In this document: piece after piece, positions 38,501-51,000 of the stretch
How the letters are laid out: every line of letters starts with the position of its first letter
Numbering within the stretch: the stretch's first letter is position 1
Assembly (NCBI RefSeq): GCF_000003815.2
Contig: NC_049990.1
Span: 16,342,200-16,406,199, forward strand
From: Branchiostoma floridae
Lineage: Eukaryota; Chordata; Leptocardii; Amphioxiformes; Branchiostomatidae
DNA length: 64,000 nucleotides
Reading direction: 5' to 3'
Notes under the pieces: model-generated
What the model was told of the DNA's origin: nothing
The model's database searches: none
What the model saw: only the letters and a program-made list of their open reading frames with translations
Program-made: the position numbers and the translations under genes

Positions 38501-38609
38501 CTAAACATCACTGTTTCCACACTGAGAGCTGCACAAACTGGCCTAAAAATGCCACAAATGTGTACAAACCGCTTTCCCTCGCTTTCTTGTCAGCCATTTT
38601 TGATGACAT
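32501..38609 (-). CDS. ZNHIT1: Zinc finger HIT domain-containing protein 1
   Basis: Exons 38570-38609, 37853-38023, 36940-37025, 36284-36372, 34085-34165 and 32501-32522; 489 bases, 162 residues (human is 154). Conserved blocks: ENLERDNFHDDPHANL, KKLPQFSDTNDS, KKKKKTRGDHFKQRFRKNFQ, GGPNYLTAQ, then the HIT zinc finger FCAVCGF, YTCVTCGARYC, VRCLGTHQDTRCLKWTV at the C-terminus. The family's protein (p18Hamlet, yeast Vps71/Swc6) is a subunit of the SRCAP/SWR1 remodeller that places H2A.Z. The start may be the first ATG or the in-frame ATGGCTGAC four codons on, which has the better context. Five junctions are GT-AG; the fourth intron (34166-36283) fits only as AT-AC. It is divergently paired with ECT2. 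Confidence 0.96.
33063..34052. mobile_element. TIR element with AGCCCCGGTCACAAAG ends
   Basis: AGCCCCGGTCACAAAGTGCG plus TACGA at the left is inverted at 34028-34052 with few mismatches. Subterminal TCGTACGATG words occur at both ends. It lies in the last ZNHIT1 intron. Confidence 0.85.
34690..35255 (-). mobile_element. LINE ORF2 C-terminal fragment
   Basis: An open frame to the stop near 34716 reads LVLSILLYGAETWTLTAAQE, then LDAFDTKCQRRILGIRWHDY, then RPRGRPRHTWQEQLKDDL, the tail of a non-LTR reverse transcriptase. Its 3' end on the minus strand is a (GAGT)n tail at 34699-34722. It is in the same orientation as ZNHIT1, inside its AT-AC intron. Confidence 0.9.
35568..35875 (+). mobile_element. 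tRNA-derived SINE, copy 3
   Basis: GTTGTGGTGCCATGTTAGTG, the B-box-like CTGGCTTCGAAAT, AAATGGATAGCTGACTTTGG, and the tail GACACTGTGGATAACAACCC. Confidence 0.8.
35969..36179. mobile_element. MITE, TACTGTAAATGCA family, diverged copy
   Basis: TACTGTAATTCACTTTGTCT at the left, AGGAATTACAGTA at the right. The interior words (AAACTTTCACGGTC, CCGTGAACATAAC) are AT-shifted versions of the CGCGGTG words of copies 1 and 2. Confidence 0.7.
38085..38275 (+). mobile_element. Diverged tRNA-derived SINE
   Basis: 'gatcaattggtagtggct' resembles an A box and 'ggttcaattcc'-like CAGTTCAATTCCAGGG a B box; the tail has ACTGAACTGAACTGAATT. It lies in ZNHIT1 intron 1. Confidence 0.55.
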
Positions 38610-39060
38610 CTTGGGTCATAGGTCACATTTACCCAAACTTAGGTCTGATATGTTTTCATCGACATAACTTGACTTATTTGTACAAATGGAATGTGTTTTT
38701 ATTAATTTAGTTTTCCATGGCATAGAGATAATTAATTTGATTAGGTGTTTTTGTAAAAATAACGTTCTGTATCACGTGATGTATACAAACCAATCAGAGC
38801 GCTCGTTACTTACGCGGCTGACGTCATACAACGACCGCACAATTTCAAATTACGGGGTTAGCGATATATGCGATACTGTTCAAAATATCGCCAAAATTTC
38901 CCGCTTTTTAGTGTTTTTGTGGGTAATTTTGCAGATGAAGGGTATTTTAGCTACCCAGGAGTCTGTCTAGGTCCTTCTTTTGTGTGATCTTTGTTGTTTT
39001 CGTTCGTTATTTTGATTTTTGCTGTCCGATATTATTAGCCGCGGTCCATCCCAAGGGAAA
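38610..39060. promoter_or_regulatory. Bidirectional ZNHIT1 / ECT2 promoter
   Basis: 451 bases between two divergent ATGs. CACGTG at 38773-38778, CCAAT at 38790-38794, a full CRE palindrome TGACGTCA at 38819-38826, TTTGAA on the minus strand at about 38843 (CHR-like) and the E2F consensus TTTCCCGC at 38897-38904. No TATA box is evident. E2F plus CCAAT plus CHR is the usual set for cell-cycle genes such as ECT2. The sites are sequence matches only. Confidence 0.7.
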
Positions 39061-42000
39061 ATGGCGGAAGGTAAGAATTTTACGTTTCTTTGTTTCAGGG
39101 TCTTTACTCGAGTGATCTTTTCAAGATAGTTTCACTGCAACTTTGTACGTAGAGAGAATACATAATTCGTCGCTTGTGTCTATTTTATTTCTTAATCTGT
39201 CTTCGACTCTCTTTTTTTTTTCTGGTGTGAAATTTGATCGGTGTGTTTGGCGCATAAATCATGTGATTTAGCATAACAACTGTATGACTGAGATTTTTAG
39301 GAGTCCAGTGTTGGTCAAGTCCGGACAAGTACAAACAGATTTTGAACTGACCCCTTATTTTTTTTGTTAACCAACCTCTGCACAACAGGTATGCAGGAGA
39401 TCTCGAATGTACATATTCCAAATATGCATGGGATTATTCTGTCAAAAAATATCTAGTTGTAACCCAGCCAGTACAACAACTATGTACAGAAAAATAAGAG
39501 GTTGTGTTCAAAGTTCTTCCAGAACTATTGTTCGTTTGTCCCAGTTTGTGAAGCAGTTCAAGAGCTGTAGGTTTTTCAGGCACAAATTTTGTGAGTATAC
39601 TATGATTCAACTAATATGATTCAACTGAAGGACATATTTATTCTTCCTGTGTATATGAAGGATTCGAACATAGTATAATAATAATCACCAGGTGTATTTT
39701 GCCAGCCAGTAGGTACCCAAATGAGTAATGAGGCTGATAATAAAACTATGAAAGTTTAACATCACAGTTACCATACACACATTTGTGTCAGAGTTTGTAT
39801 GTAACAAGAAAAATTGATGCTGCGTAAGTTACAGGCGTGTTATGTCTGTATCAGCTGGACTGTATCTAGCCTGTGTTTACACAAGCGCTCGCCGGCTGGG
39901 CTTAATTCCATTCTCTAAACTGTTTGAATAGAGATAAGTCTCACTCAGATACTGTGAATAAGTTTCGGGCGGCATGCATGACTTTACAGTAGGATCTACT
40001 GTACTATTATCTATCTAATTCTAATTAAAAGAGACATTCGTAATGGGACAGCACATGTTCACTTCAACTTTGAAGTTTACAGTCAGAACTCTATTGCAGA
40101 AACTGTGAACATACTGTGCTTACAAATTTTAGGAGGGGCTGGTCAGTGAGTTTCAGCCCTGGACAGCAGAGTTTGCATTACACAGACAAGTGAACATTAG
40201 AGCCACCACAAATATTTATGATTTACGTGTACAGTATTTCCTACATGTTATTGACTCTGACTCCCTCCATGTTTGCAGACCTCCAGGATATAGACATGGT
40301 GGAGACCAGGGTGTGTCTGGTGGGACCAGATGTGCAGGGGAACCAGGCACTTACTAAAGCTTTACAGGTCAGTTAGTTTATGGAAATAGCATTCTTTCTT
40401 TATCTTGAATGACAGTCCGATGTAAAGTATGCTGTTATCTTTGCGAATTCAGTGAGTGTGAACCAATTTTTGTTTGCATCCTCTGATGACTGAATGTAAA
40501 TATCATGTCAGGATGTGAGATTCTACATGGCTCAAAATATCTTAGAAGTTTTCTTCAGAGCTGGCATCTGAAAATGACTAACTTTAGTTTAAACAAGTGA
40601 TATAAGAGAAGCTGTAGTGTCTTTTCTGACATTCAAATCCTATATCCGAAAATATCCTGTATACTAGGATACAATTAGCACGTATGCACGTAAACCTACA
40701 CTAAAGTGTCAAGGTGTAACAGTGCACTGAAGATCAAAAATAAGGTGTACAGTTTCTATCATGTGTGCGCAAAAGTGCATGATTACACCCAAACTTATTT
40801 TGAGCCCTGAGGATGGATACTTGGCTGAAAAATTTGTTGCCATCCTTTGTAGATTTCGTCCATGGGGATCATTGAAAAACTTACGTTATGGAACTTAAGA
40901 TTTCTGTACTTTGTGAGCCAAGGTATGACCTGTTCTTTCCCTTGCTTCTCCCTACAGAAACTAAACCTTCCCGTGGTGAAGTCTTCTACCGGAGAAGAAT
41001 ACATGTCGGACTCAGACGACTACGACACAGTCTTCATACTGGCTGAGTTCGAAGGGCCGGGGTTCGAAGCCCTGCACAAGTCCAACCTCAGGTCGCGGGT
41101 TCTAGGCCCGTCTGCTGTCGTACATTGTGCAGAGGTGGGAGAGACACTACCCAGTGTGCAGCGCCCCCTGTACTGCACTTCCATGAAGGATCTCATCCTC
41201 TGTTTTACCGGCTTCAGACAGAAAGAGAAATTGGTGAGTTTGGCCTACATAAAAGATTTCTGAATTATGATTACCAGTTTCAGACAGAAAGAGAAATTGG
41301 TGAGTTTGGCCTACATAAAAGATGTCTGAATTATGATTACCAGTTTCAGACATAAAGAGAAATTGGTGAGTTTGGCCTTAATAAAAAATTTCTGAATTAT
41401 GATTACCAGTTTCAGACATAAATAGAAATTGGTGAGTTTGGTCTTCATAAAAGATTTCTGAATTATGATTACCAGTTTCAGACAGAAAGAGAAATTGGTG
41501 AGTTTGGCCTACATAAAAGATGTCTGAATTATGATTACCAGTTTAGGACATAAAGAGAAATTGGTGAGTTTGGCCTACATAAAAGATTTCTGAATTATGA
41601 TTACCAGTTTCAGACAGAAAGAGAAATTGGTGATTATGCCGCACATAAAGTATTTCTGAATTATGATATATATATACTATAGCAAATTCAGTTATACTTT
41701 TTTAGGATTTCTAACAATTTCATACATTTATATTACTTGTGGGGTTGGGTGGCAATACTGCAAGGTGTTTTGCCCAGAAGACAAAGGTCCAGGCCTAGGG
41801 CTTTATTATGCTACTAATCTTGTGCCCTTGGTAAAGGCAAATATACATCACGCCAAACCAGGTCACTGGTGTAAGATTTTTATTTAGGAAATGGTTACCT
41901 GACTTTGGTTAGGGTCAGGTAAAAGGCTATAAAATGGAAGGAGAGGCTTCCCAATAACGTGCACTTAGACACAATGGATATCAACCCACTGCCTCTATGG

Positions 42001-45000
42001 CCTTAAAACACCATAACGCATTGTCAGTTTGAAGTTCTTTTTATCATTCCAAATATAATCGCTGACAAAATTCCATTTTTTCTTCACATTTCAGTCGCAC
42101 CTGGTAGACCTTGTCCATTTTATGGGAGGCAGCATCAGGAAGGACTTCAGCACTAAAGTCACACATTTGGTGGCAAACTCTACTTCAGGAGACAAGTACA
42201 GGGTAAGAGATTTATGTCTTAGCTTTTCTAGTAATTAGTGTTGTAAATCTTGAGATGTTTGTAATGGTTTCATTTTTTTTGGCAAACTGTTTTGTTGTGT
42301 TGTGGACGACTTGAGATATTGGACTTGGAGAACAGGGTTGGACAAGTTTTCTGATATTCACTTGTCCTATCGGGCAAGCAAATCAAAAACTTACTTGCCC
42401 AAACCAACTCTTTACTTGCCCAAAATTCAAATGCCTATTTTACATGCATTTTCACTTACAGCAAAGGGATTCTTATTAATATTATTGCCTCTATTTTTCT
42501 ATGTTGACCATTGCTTGATGTCATGACTGTAAAAAGGAACAAGTACATGTATATTATTATCTTACTCAATGGAAAAATCTAAGACTTGCAAGTGGGATAG
42601 GTCATCCACTTGCCCAAAAAGCACTTTCACTTGCCCTGGACAATAGGACAAGTGGACTTGTCCAACCCTAAAGCAGTTTCATCTGCTAATACATAGCATT
42701 CAAATGACTGAAGAGCTGTACATGTAAGAATACATTGTACTAACATAAGATGATGCCCCCCTCCCCCAGGTGGCAGTAAGTCTGGGCACCCCCATCATGA
42801 CAGAGGAGTGGGTACATCAGTCCTGGCACAGGAGGCACACACCGTGAGTACAAAAATTAGGGTTCTAGCCAGCGTTTGCCTATTCCGTCCCATGACGGAC
42901 CAAAATCGGCATGTAAAAAGATACTGAGGCCCAGCTACATCGTACATCTGCTTGGAGATTAAACTGTAAAGGGAATTGTTTATCGAGATTTCGCTGTGCA
43001 TTAGGAGCAAAATGGAACGTTAACTGCGGTTATAGTTCATTGTTGAAACTACCATGCTTTTACTTTTAAATATAAAAAATAAAAGGCAAACGTTTGCAGT
43101 GGTTTTAAGTTTGTGGTGAAGAAGTCACTGTAAACAAAATGTGAACCTAAAACCACAGAAATTATCTCCCCTCTTACAGTACTAGTATATCCCTGGACTT
43201 AGAAACCCACATGTCCATATTAGATTGTGCTGCCAAAGTAGCAATTGCTTATAATTTTAGGCAATCAAGGTACAATATAGCAGCCTAAGACAGGCAAAGC
43301 TTTATACCCTGTATGACTGTTCTATTGTTTATTTGGTTCTATACCTATTATAGAATGCTTGATTTATTGTGACTGTCAACATACGAATAAATTTCTATTT
43401 TTTCTTTTAGAGCGGCACTTGGTACTGATGAAGAAATGGTAAGTTTCTTATCTTTGTACAATATGTTAATTTTTCACATTGCAAATGCAAACTTTCTCAT
43501 GCTTTTCCGTGTGAAAAAGGCTCACAAGAAAAACAAGTAGCAACAAAACAAGCTGGTCAACAATAGTCTTTGTTTTAGTCCTTTGAGAAAGACAACTTAC
43601 CCAAGCTGTTAACTTTTACCCAAGCTGTTAACTTCTAGAAGTTCTGGGGGAAGTTGGCAGCTTTGGGAAGCTGTGAACAAAAATAGATAAAAGGAAATAA
43701 CAAAAGAATTACACCTGTTAGATTATTTTCGTAACAAAGGGCTTTACAGTTCCTGGGTCGTTAGTTGCAATTACATTGATGCAATCCTTTGTTTTGCTAA
43801 ATTTGGGCAAGAGATGTTTTGTTTTGCATTTGTGTTATGACCAACAGCTATTCACCTGGACATCCACAAATTGCAACTGTTTTCAACATTGCAAAAAAAT
43901 GCAAACACTAACTTACTAAGCACAACAGCTTTTTTAAAAGGCACTTGTTTCAGTTAAAAGAAATTGTAGATTTGTAAATGCAGTTTTCCTTTAAAACTTT
44001 GCTCTTGTCTTTAGCATGGCAATTTCAATAGGAGGGAGAATAAAACTGGTTCAACTTGTTTTCGTTATTCGTTTAGGTTCAATGTGTTTTAAAAATTTTT
44101 TACGATTCTACTTGTTTTCATTTATCTTTCGTCAGGTAAAATGAAGTCAATTATATATTATAAACACCGCATACAAACTGAAAATGATAAGGAATAGATT
44201 TTGACATTTTTGTCGCAATTTTGTTTGACCATAGATTGCTTCCAGAAAAACAGAGTTATGACAAATTTCTTCAGTATTTGACAGCATTCTCTACGAAAAG
44301 ATTGACATTGAACTTCCATTTTTTTACAGTTGAAATACAAAATGCAGCCGTTTTTCTGCTGTATGCTGAGTTTCCATGGCTTCAGCGAGGAGGAAACAGA
44401 GCAGATGAAAGAGCTGACCAAAATGCAAGGTAAGATGGCAGTTATTTTCGAATTTTCAAATACTCTAAGCTAATTGGTCCACTCTCATGTTCTAGGATTC
44501 ACTGGGAATTTGTAAGTTTGTATTTTCTGGTGTCAACACAAAACAGGTGATTGTTATTGTTTCAAAACTGTGAAAAAGACATTTTATTCAAATTCCCAGT
44601 GTGGTCAAACCACCAGATTGTCTGCAGCTTGTTCTAGCCTACCACGTATGCAAATGAGACTCATGCAAATCAACCCAAGCTGCCTTTGATTGGCTCATGA
44701 TATAATTAGGTTATGTACAGATGTGAGAACTCTCATTTGAAGGAAGGACCTCCTAAGAACACTACACCTTGCATTAGGCAGCTCTGACTTTGGAATTTTT
44801 GCCATTTGGTCCATAATTTCAAGGGATGTTTTGATTTGAAATCAACTGTTGTGTTCAGAGTAGCACAAGTTTTTTTCAAAGAAGTTAAAAAAGTGGATGG
44901 CATATATTTTGGTGAGAATGCAGAGACACTTGAGTGACAGCTGTATTCATACTATGCTGGGCAGTCCTCTATGTAAGTATGGCAAACTGCTTTTTTTACC

Positions 45001-48000
45001 TCCTGAAATAGTGAAAATGGAGGTATTGTTTTGATGGTGTGTATGTCTGTTTGTGTGTGTTTTGTGTTTTCCAGATTGTTTTAGTCAGCACAACTTTAGA
45101 ACCTCTGGAAGGATTGTTTTGATATTATGCATATGGATAAGGGGTTGGAAAGACAGAGGTCAAGGTCAATTTTTGATCCCCTGGTATGTGACCTTTGTAC
45201 TGCAGCAAAACTTCTGGATTTCATATCTTTCGTCATGGACATGTCTTTTTGATAAAATCAAGAAACTAAAAACGTCTCTGTTTTGTGGACAGCGTATACC
45301 CTAGCACCAGGACTTCTTGTTGACTAATGTGTGCCTATACATGACATTTCTTACCAGGTATTTGATATTGTTTGTTTATCCAGGTGGCACCTGTACACCT
45401 GTTGGTGACCACAGCTCCACCCACCTGGTGATCGATGACTCGCAGGTGGAAGACTTCCCCAAACATGTGGACGCCTCCAAGGTGTATGTCGTCAAACAAG
45501 AGGTATGTTTCCGTAGCAGGGTATATTTTTTACAGGGGCTCCTGGGTGCAGCCCTAACAGAGATGTCCTTCCCAGTATTTGAACCGAAATCTGTTACATG
45601 GGGCTGCTACCAATTGAGCTACAGGGACATAAGGAATTATTGCCCCTATTCAGACAAAAGTGCTGGATATTTTTTTTCCTAAAAGTAGGGTCATTTCAAT
45701 GACAATATTTTTCCCAAAGTAAAACAAAATTTACCCATCCAACCCTGGCAAAAATCTGCCGATCCTAGTTGTGGTAAGATTTGTTACAATGATAGATGAC
45801 ATGATATGACTATATATCTATTAGATACAACTGTATACGTACTTACTCAGACATTGTTTTCTCCATCTGTTCCAGTGGTTTTGGGCAAGCATTCAGATCG
45901 AAGCCAGAGCTGACGAAATGATCTACCAGTTCAAGAGGGTATGATTTTTTTTTGAGTCCCTTGTTTACGGTTGTTATCAGACTCTGCTTTATTTGTAGTT
46001 GAGAATGATACCAAATGTGTACTCGACATCTGTAACTTGGAAAACAAAAATTTTTACTTCTTTTGGACATAAAAAGGGTAATGTCAGATACCATCTTGTT
46101 CAGGAGAATGTACATTTACCATGTGTAGTATTCCTTCAAATTGCTAGGTGGCATTGTCTGCATTATCTCATTAGTTATCAACTTGAAACAAAACATCCTG
46201 AATATGAAAATATGCAATGTTAGCAAATGTTCAAGAAAAACGTCTTTGTTGTCCCAACAGATGGAAACGCCGGCAAGAGACCTGAAGCCTCCTCTCGGAA
46301 GGACGCCCACTTCCCGCGGTAGGAAGCGCCCGCGCCTGAAAGAAACGACGGCCCTGCTCGCTCAGGACAGCGACAACGATTCCCCGCTGCTTCCCGCGAG
46401 GAAACGACGTTCGGGCGCCGGCACGACAGGAAACGATGCCAAGGCTATGATGTCCATGTCTGGATCCTTCCTAGACTACACGGAAACACCGGAACGAATC
46501 TTAGACGACGACGGTTGGTTTTCTTTTATTCTTATCATATAGTGTACATGTTTGGTGATGATTTTTCCCATTCTGTGCCAGACATTGTATAGCCACGTAA
46601 GAGAGAAAATATTTGATAAAAAATTAGCGAAGAAAGTCAAAGTTATCGGCTGTTTCACAATTGAGTGTACCCATTTATTTTTCCACATGTTACCAGTTGA
46701 TAAGAAAGTCTACATAAGATATTACTGTTTTTGACTGTTATTTTCCAAAAGCTGGTGTAACAAGGAACACAACAAAAAAAGAAATAGAGAAATCCATCAA
46801 TATTTGGCGAAACTATTGTAAAAAATGTTGCCTAAAAATGTCCCATTTTTAGTGTTACCAGGGGTCATTCAGTTTTTTCACATTCTGAACATTGCAACTG
46901 ACTTTAAAAACATGACTGCTACCTTAAAATTCTTTATTTTGTACATGCAGTCATATGTTAACTTGAGATTTATTACAATTTTTTGAAGATATTCCAACTT
47001 TTTTTTGCCAGCAGGGTTATTTTGCATTTTCACCCACATGTTACCAATTTTAATGTAATATTTACTTATAGATTACAAAGTATGTAGCATTGTTCTAATG
47101 TACTGTAATAAGTGTTAATTTGACATGTAAAGTTTTGATATGATTTATGTAACTGAACAAAAGTGGAATGAGATCATTCCTACTTTCCTCTGACTCACAG
47201 CGAAGGATCAAAGTATCGGCTGTCATTTTCCGAAAAATTCTGTCCCGTCCGTACCCCCCCTCAATTTCTATACTAGGCTAATATTACAAGCTTTTAATTG
47301 TGATGGTTTACAAGTCTCTTTGACTAGATACCAAACCACTATATAAACCATATCTGTGATAAAGACCTTGGCTGATACAGCACTGTATAACTTCAAATGT
47401 CCCGTCCGTACCCCTGTCCCGTCCGTACCCCCCACCTGTCCCGTCCGTACCCCCACTTCTAGTTTTAAGCAAAATACTGGGGAAAATGACATCCCAATTG
47501 CTAAAATAAGACATGATAAATACTAAATAGATACAAACAATTAATCTCCTGACTAAAAATAGTACTTTTTAATGAATTTGCCAGTATTTTCTTTGTCAGG
47601 TTTTTCATTAATGCCCATAAACTGCCTGGGATTGGTATGAGATGAAATCTGATATTCCCCCAAAGCTACCGTCTCATTTTGCCCAGTATGTGCTCTCCTC
47701 TAGCCCAGCTCACTCTCCCAGATCATCATCATGATGGTGATGACCCATTCTCCTCATCTCCCAGTGCAGGTAGTGTACATGAAAAGAACAGGCACTACCT
47801 GGGACACCAAGGAGAAAGGCAAAGGTTCTGGAGAGACTGTCAAGTCTCCTACTCAAAATAAAATGAGAAGAAAGTGGTACTAGTACTTGCTGTGACAAAA
47901 GAGAGCAGAAGAAATCTGCAAATAGGTTAAGAAATTACAGATTCCCTGACAGAACAGATACATCCCTTCAAGTTCACCGATTGAGCATGGCCTTCAAAGA

Positions 48001-51000
48001 AAATAAGCTCTAATCATGGCATTTTTAGATCACTCTAGATCAGATCAGATCTAATAATAATGTCTATCTCCTTTTTCTCTTAGTTTAAACAATATTGCAG
48101 TAATTGTAGATGCTTTTAATTTAACCTGTATTTAGTGAACAAATGTGTTCCAAAATGTTTGGACAAGTCCCTGCTATATCAGTCTGTTGTCTGGTTGTGT
48201 CCCGTCCGTACCCCCATCTATTATCATATTCATGAAATCATCAAGTCTCTTGATGTGTTGCCCAAGTTTGAATGCTAGAATCTTATGTAGGGGTATATAA
48301 AGGATGGAATTCTAACAAAGTTTAGCTATCAAAGTGCTTGAACTTAAAAAAATTGTATTTGATCTGTCCCTCGACATGAAATGACAGCAAGGTGTTATTA
48401 TCACCTTACAATAAATGACCAGAAAATGACACAACAAGGTGCTACTGCAAATAAAATTTAGTTTTCTGGTCTTGTGGATACTAGTGATGGAAGATAACAT
48501 GGAAGAGTGTTTATCTTTAGTTCTTCATGTGGGTGTACTGTATGTACTACCTTTACATACAGTCTTACAGTTGTCCCGTCCGTACCCCCTCAGTGCCCCA
48601 TTAAAGAAAGACCTATATTATAGTAACCGGGAGGTGTTGTGCAGAGATCTTTCAGAATATTAAGCCACAGGCATGTACCTTTGAACTGCCAATATCAGTT
48701 TTGATATATATCAAAGTTGATTTTTCAACCTAAGTGACCCCTGTTTGGTACACTCAATTGTGAAACAGCCGTATGTTTAAAGAGAAATGGTTTTGCAAAA
48801 GACAGATTTAAATTGTGAAGCGCTAGATAAGTTGTCACTTTTTGCAAAGCACAAAAATTGCTTGTTTTGCATGTTCCATTGCTATGGACAAGGCTTCAAT
48901 CCATCTTTTAAAAAGCTAGTCTTCATAGCCACTTTTGAAAGTCAAAATACAGGGCTCGAAATACTGGGTGCATGTGCACCCAGGTTCACCCAAAATTGAA
49001 GCTGTGCACCCAATTATTTCCTGTGGGTGCACAGGATGCACCCAAATATTTACATAGGCTTATGTATGTAAAGATATCAAAGTATACTAGTAAACATCAT
49101 ATTCTTGACATCTAAGTGTTAGAAAGATAATAAAAATGTCTGCCATGGTACTTGTTTAAGAATTCGACAGCTTGTAACTAAGTTTTATTATCAGGTTTTT
49201 ATGACACTCTACAACTACTTAAATTTAAGGTGTGCACCCAAAATTTTTTTGGTGCCCCCAATTTTTTAAGCTGGGTGCACCAGTGCACCTAATCCCAAAA
49301 ATGAATTTCGAGCCCTGAAATATCTCAGTTTAGACTTTTTTTAATACGAACATGACTTTTTGATACTGAATGACTTTGCTTGCTAACTTGAGTTTTTTTT
49401 TGTTCTAACCACAACACATTTTCCCTCTACAGATCTCGGATTGGATGATTCCCCAGCCCCCACACCCGTGCCCCCCACCCCACAGAAACCCCTCTCAGCC
49501 AGGCACCAGCGGGTCCTGGAGCTCACACAAACAGAGAAGAACTATGTCAACATTCTGCAGACTATCGTCAGGGTAAGTAAGCATTTTCAGACCTTGAAGC
49601 TACTTGCCACCAAACTTTGGTGCAGGACAACTCAAAGTGCTGTGGGACAATTTTGGGACACCCCTTGTGTGCCACTTGCATTGTCCACTGTGAGTAATGC
49701 CATATCATACATAGCACCAGTAATAGCTTGGGACAATTGGATCTCACCTCAGGATGGTTTGCATTTCTTTTCGGAACACTTTTGGGACACTATAATTAGA
49801 AAACATTATTCTCGAGTCCTTTTTTTCATGTTTTTACAAAGAAAAGTGTTATTGAGAGGGATACTTCTATGTTTATTTGCATCTCTGACGGCAGGGTTCT
49901 AGCTAGTGCATTTTGGCGTAGTGGTCCACTACGCTAAAATTTGTGACCCCTAAGCTAAAATAAGGGCCACTACGCTAATTTTTAACTAGTGTAATGGTGC
50001 TTTGCTATCATTTGCTTGTTCAACAATGACAAATAAATGTCTGAACAATGAAAAATGATGATATGCTACTCAAAACTGACCCAAAAATTCTAACTTTTAA
50101 CTCTACATCTTCAAATCTCACTGTGGAAGGACCAAGACCCCCCTTCCACACCAATCTCCTGATTAATCGCTTTGCTACCATGCCATTCCCACTACGCTAA
50201 AATGAAATCCTGGCTAGAACCCTGGACGGAATGGTAAGGCTAGCGGACATACATGTAGGATCAAGGGGTCATGAGTGTGATCCGTTCCTGACTACATTTA
50301 GAGGTTTTGTCCCAAGGAAACACAGAACTTTCCTCGCTCCACCCAAGACCTGAAGTGTAAATGGAGGTAAAAGGCCATGGAAGGACAGTCACTGGCCTTT
50401 TTTTATTAAAGTACGGTGCCCAAGACACAACTTGGATCAGCAAGTTCTGAGACTTTTCTTATTTCATGTTATTCCTTCAGGTGTTTAAGGAGCCCCTTGA
50501 GAACAAAGACCAGCTGGGAGGATTGCCGCTGGCCCCGGAGGAAGTGAAGACCATATTTGGCAGCATTCCTGAGATCCTGGATGTTCACACCAAACTCAGG
50601 GTCAGTATAACATTCAAGTACTCTGTACATTTCTCTGGTGTTTTTTTTTTTAATAAAAGCATTTATTGTAGCAGGAAGATCTGGAAGAAAATCACAGAGA
50701 ACTGAATTTTTGTTTTAAAAACCAAAATAGCAAGCTTGGCAAAATAACTTTCTTTGTCAAAGGTTGTAAGAAAGACAGGAGTGCCTAAGTATCTGCAGAA
50801 TTTTTTTTGAAAAATGCACAAATCACTATGCAAAAGCATAGTTTATATGAAAATATCCGATCATCTTTTGGGACTTGCAACAATCAACATGGGATGGGAT
50901 GGCACAAATCTTATGGGATATGCAGTCTTTGTGTGCAATTGCTGACAAAAAAAGCTGTGGCGACTTCAAAATACAGTGCTTATGCGCCTAAATGAAACAA

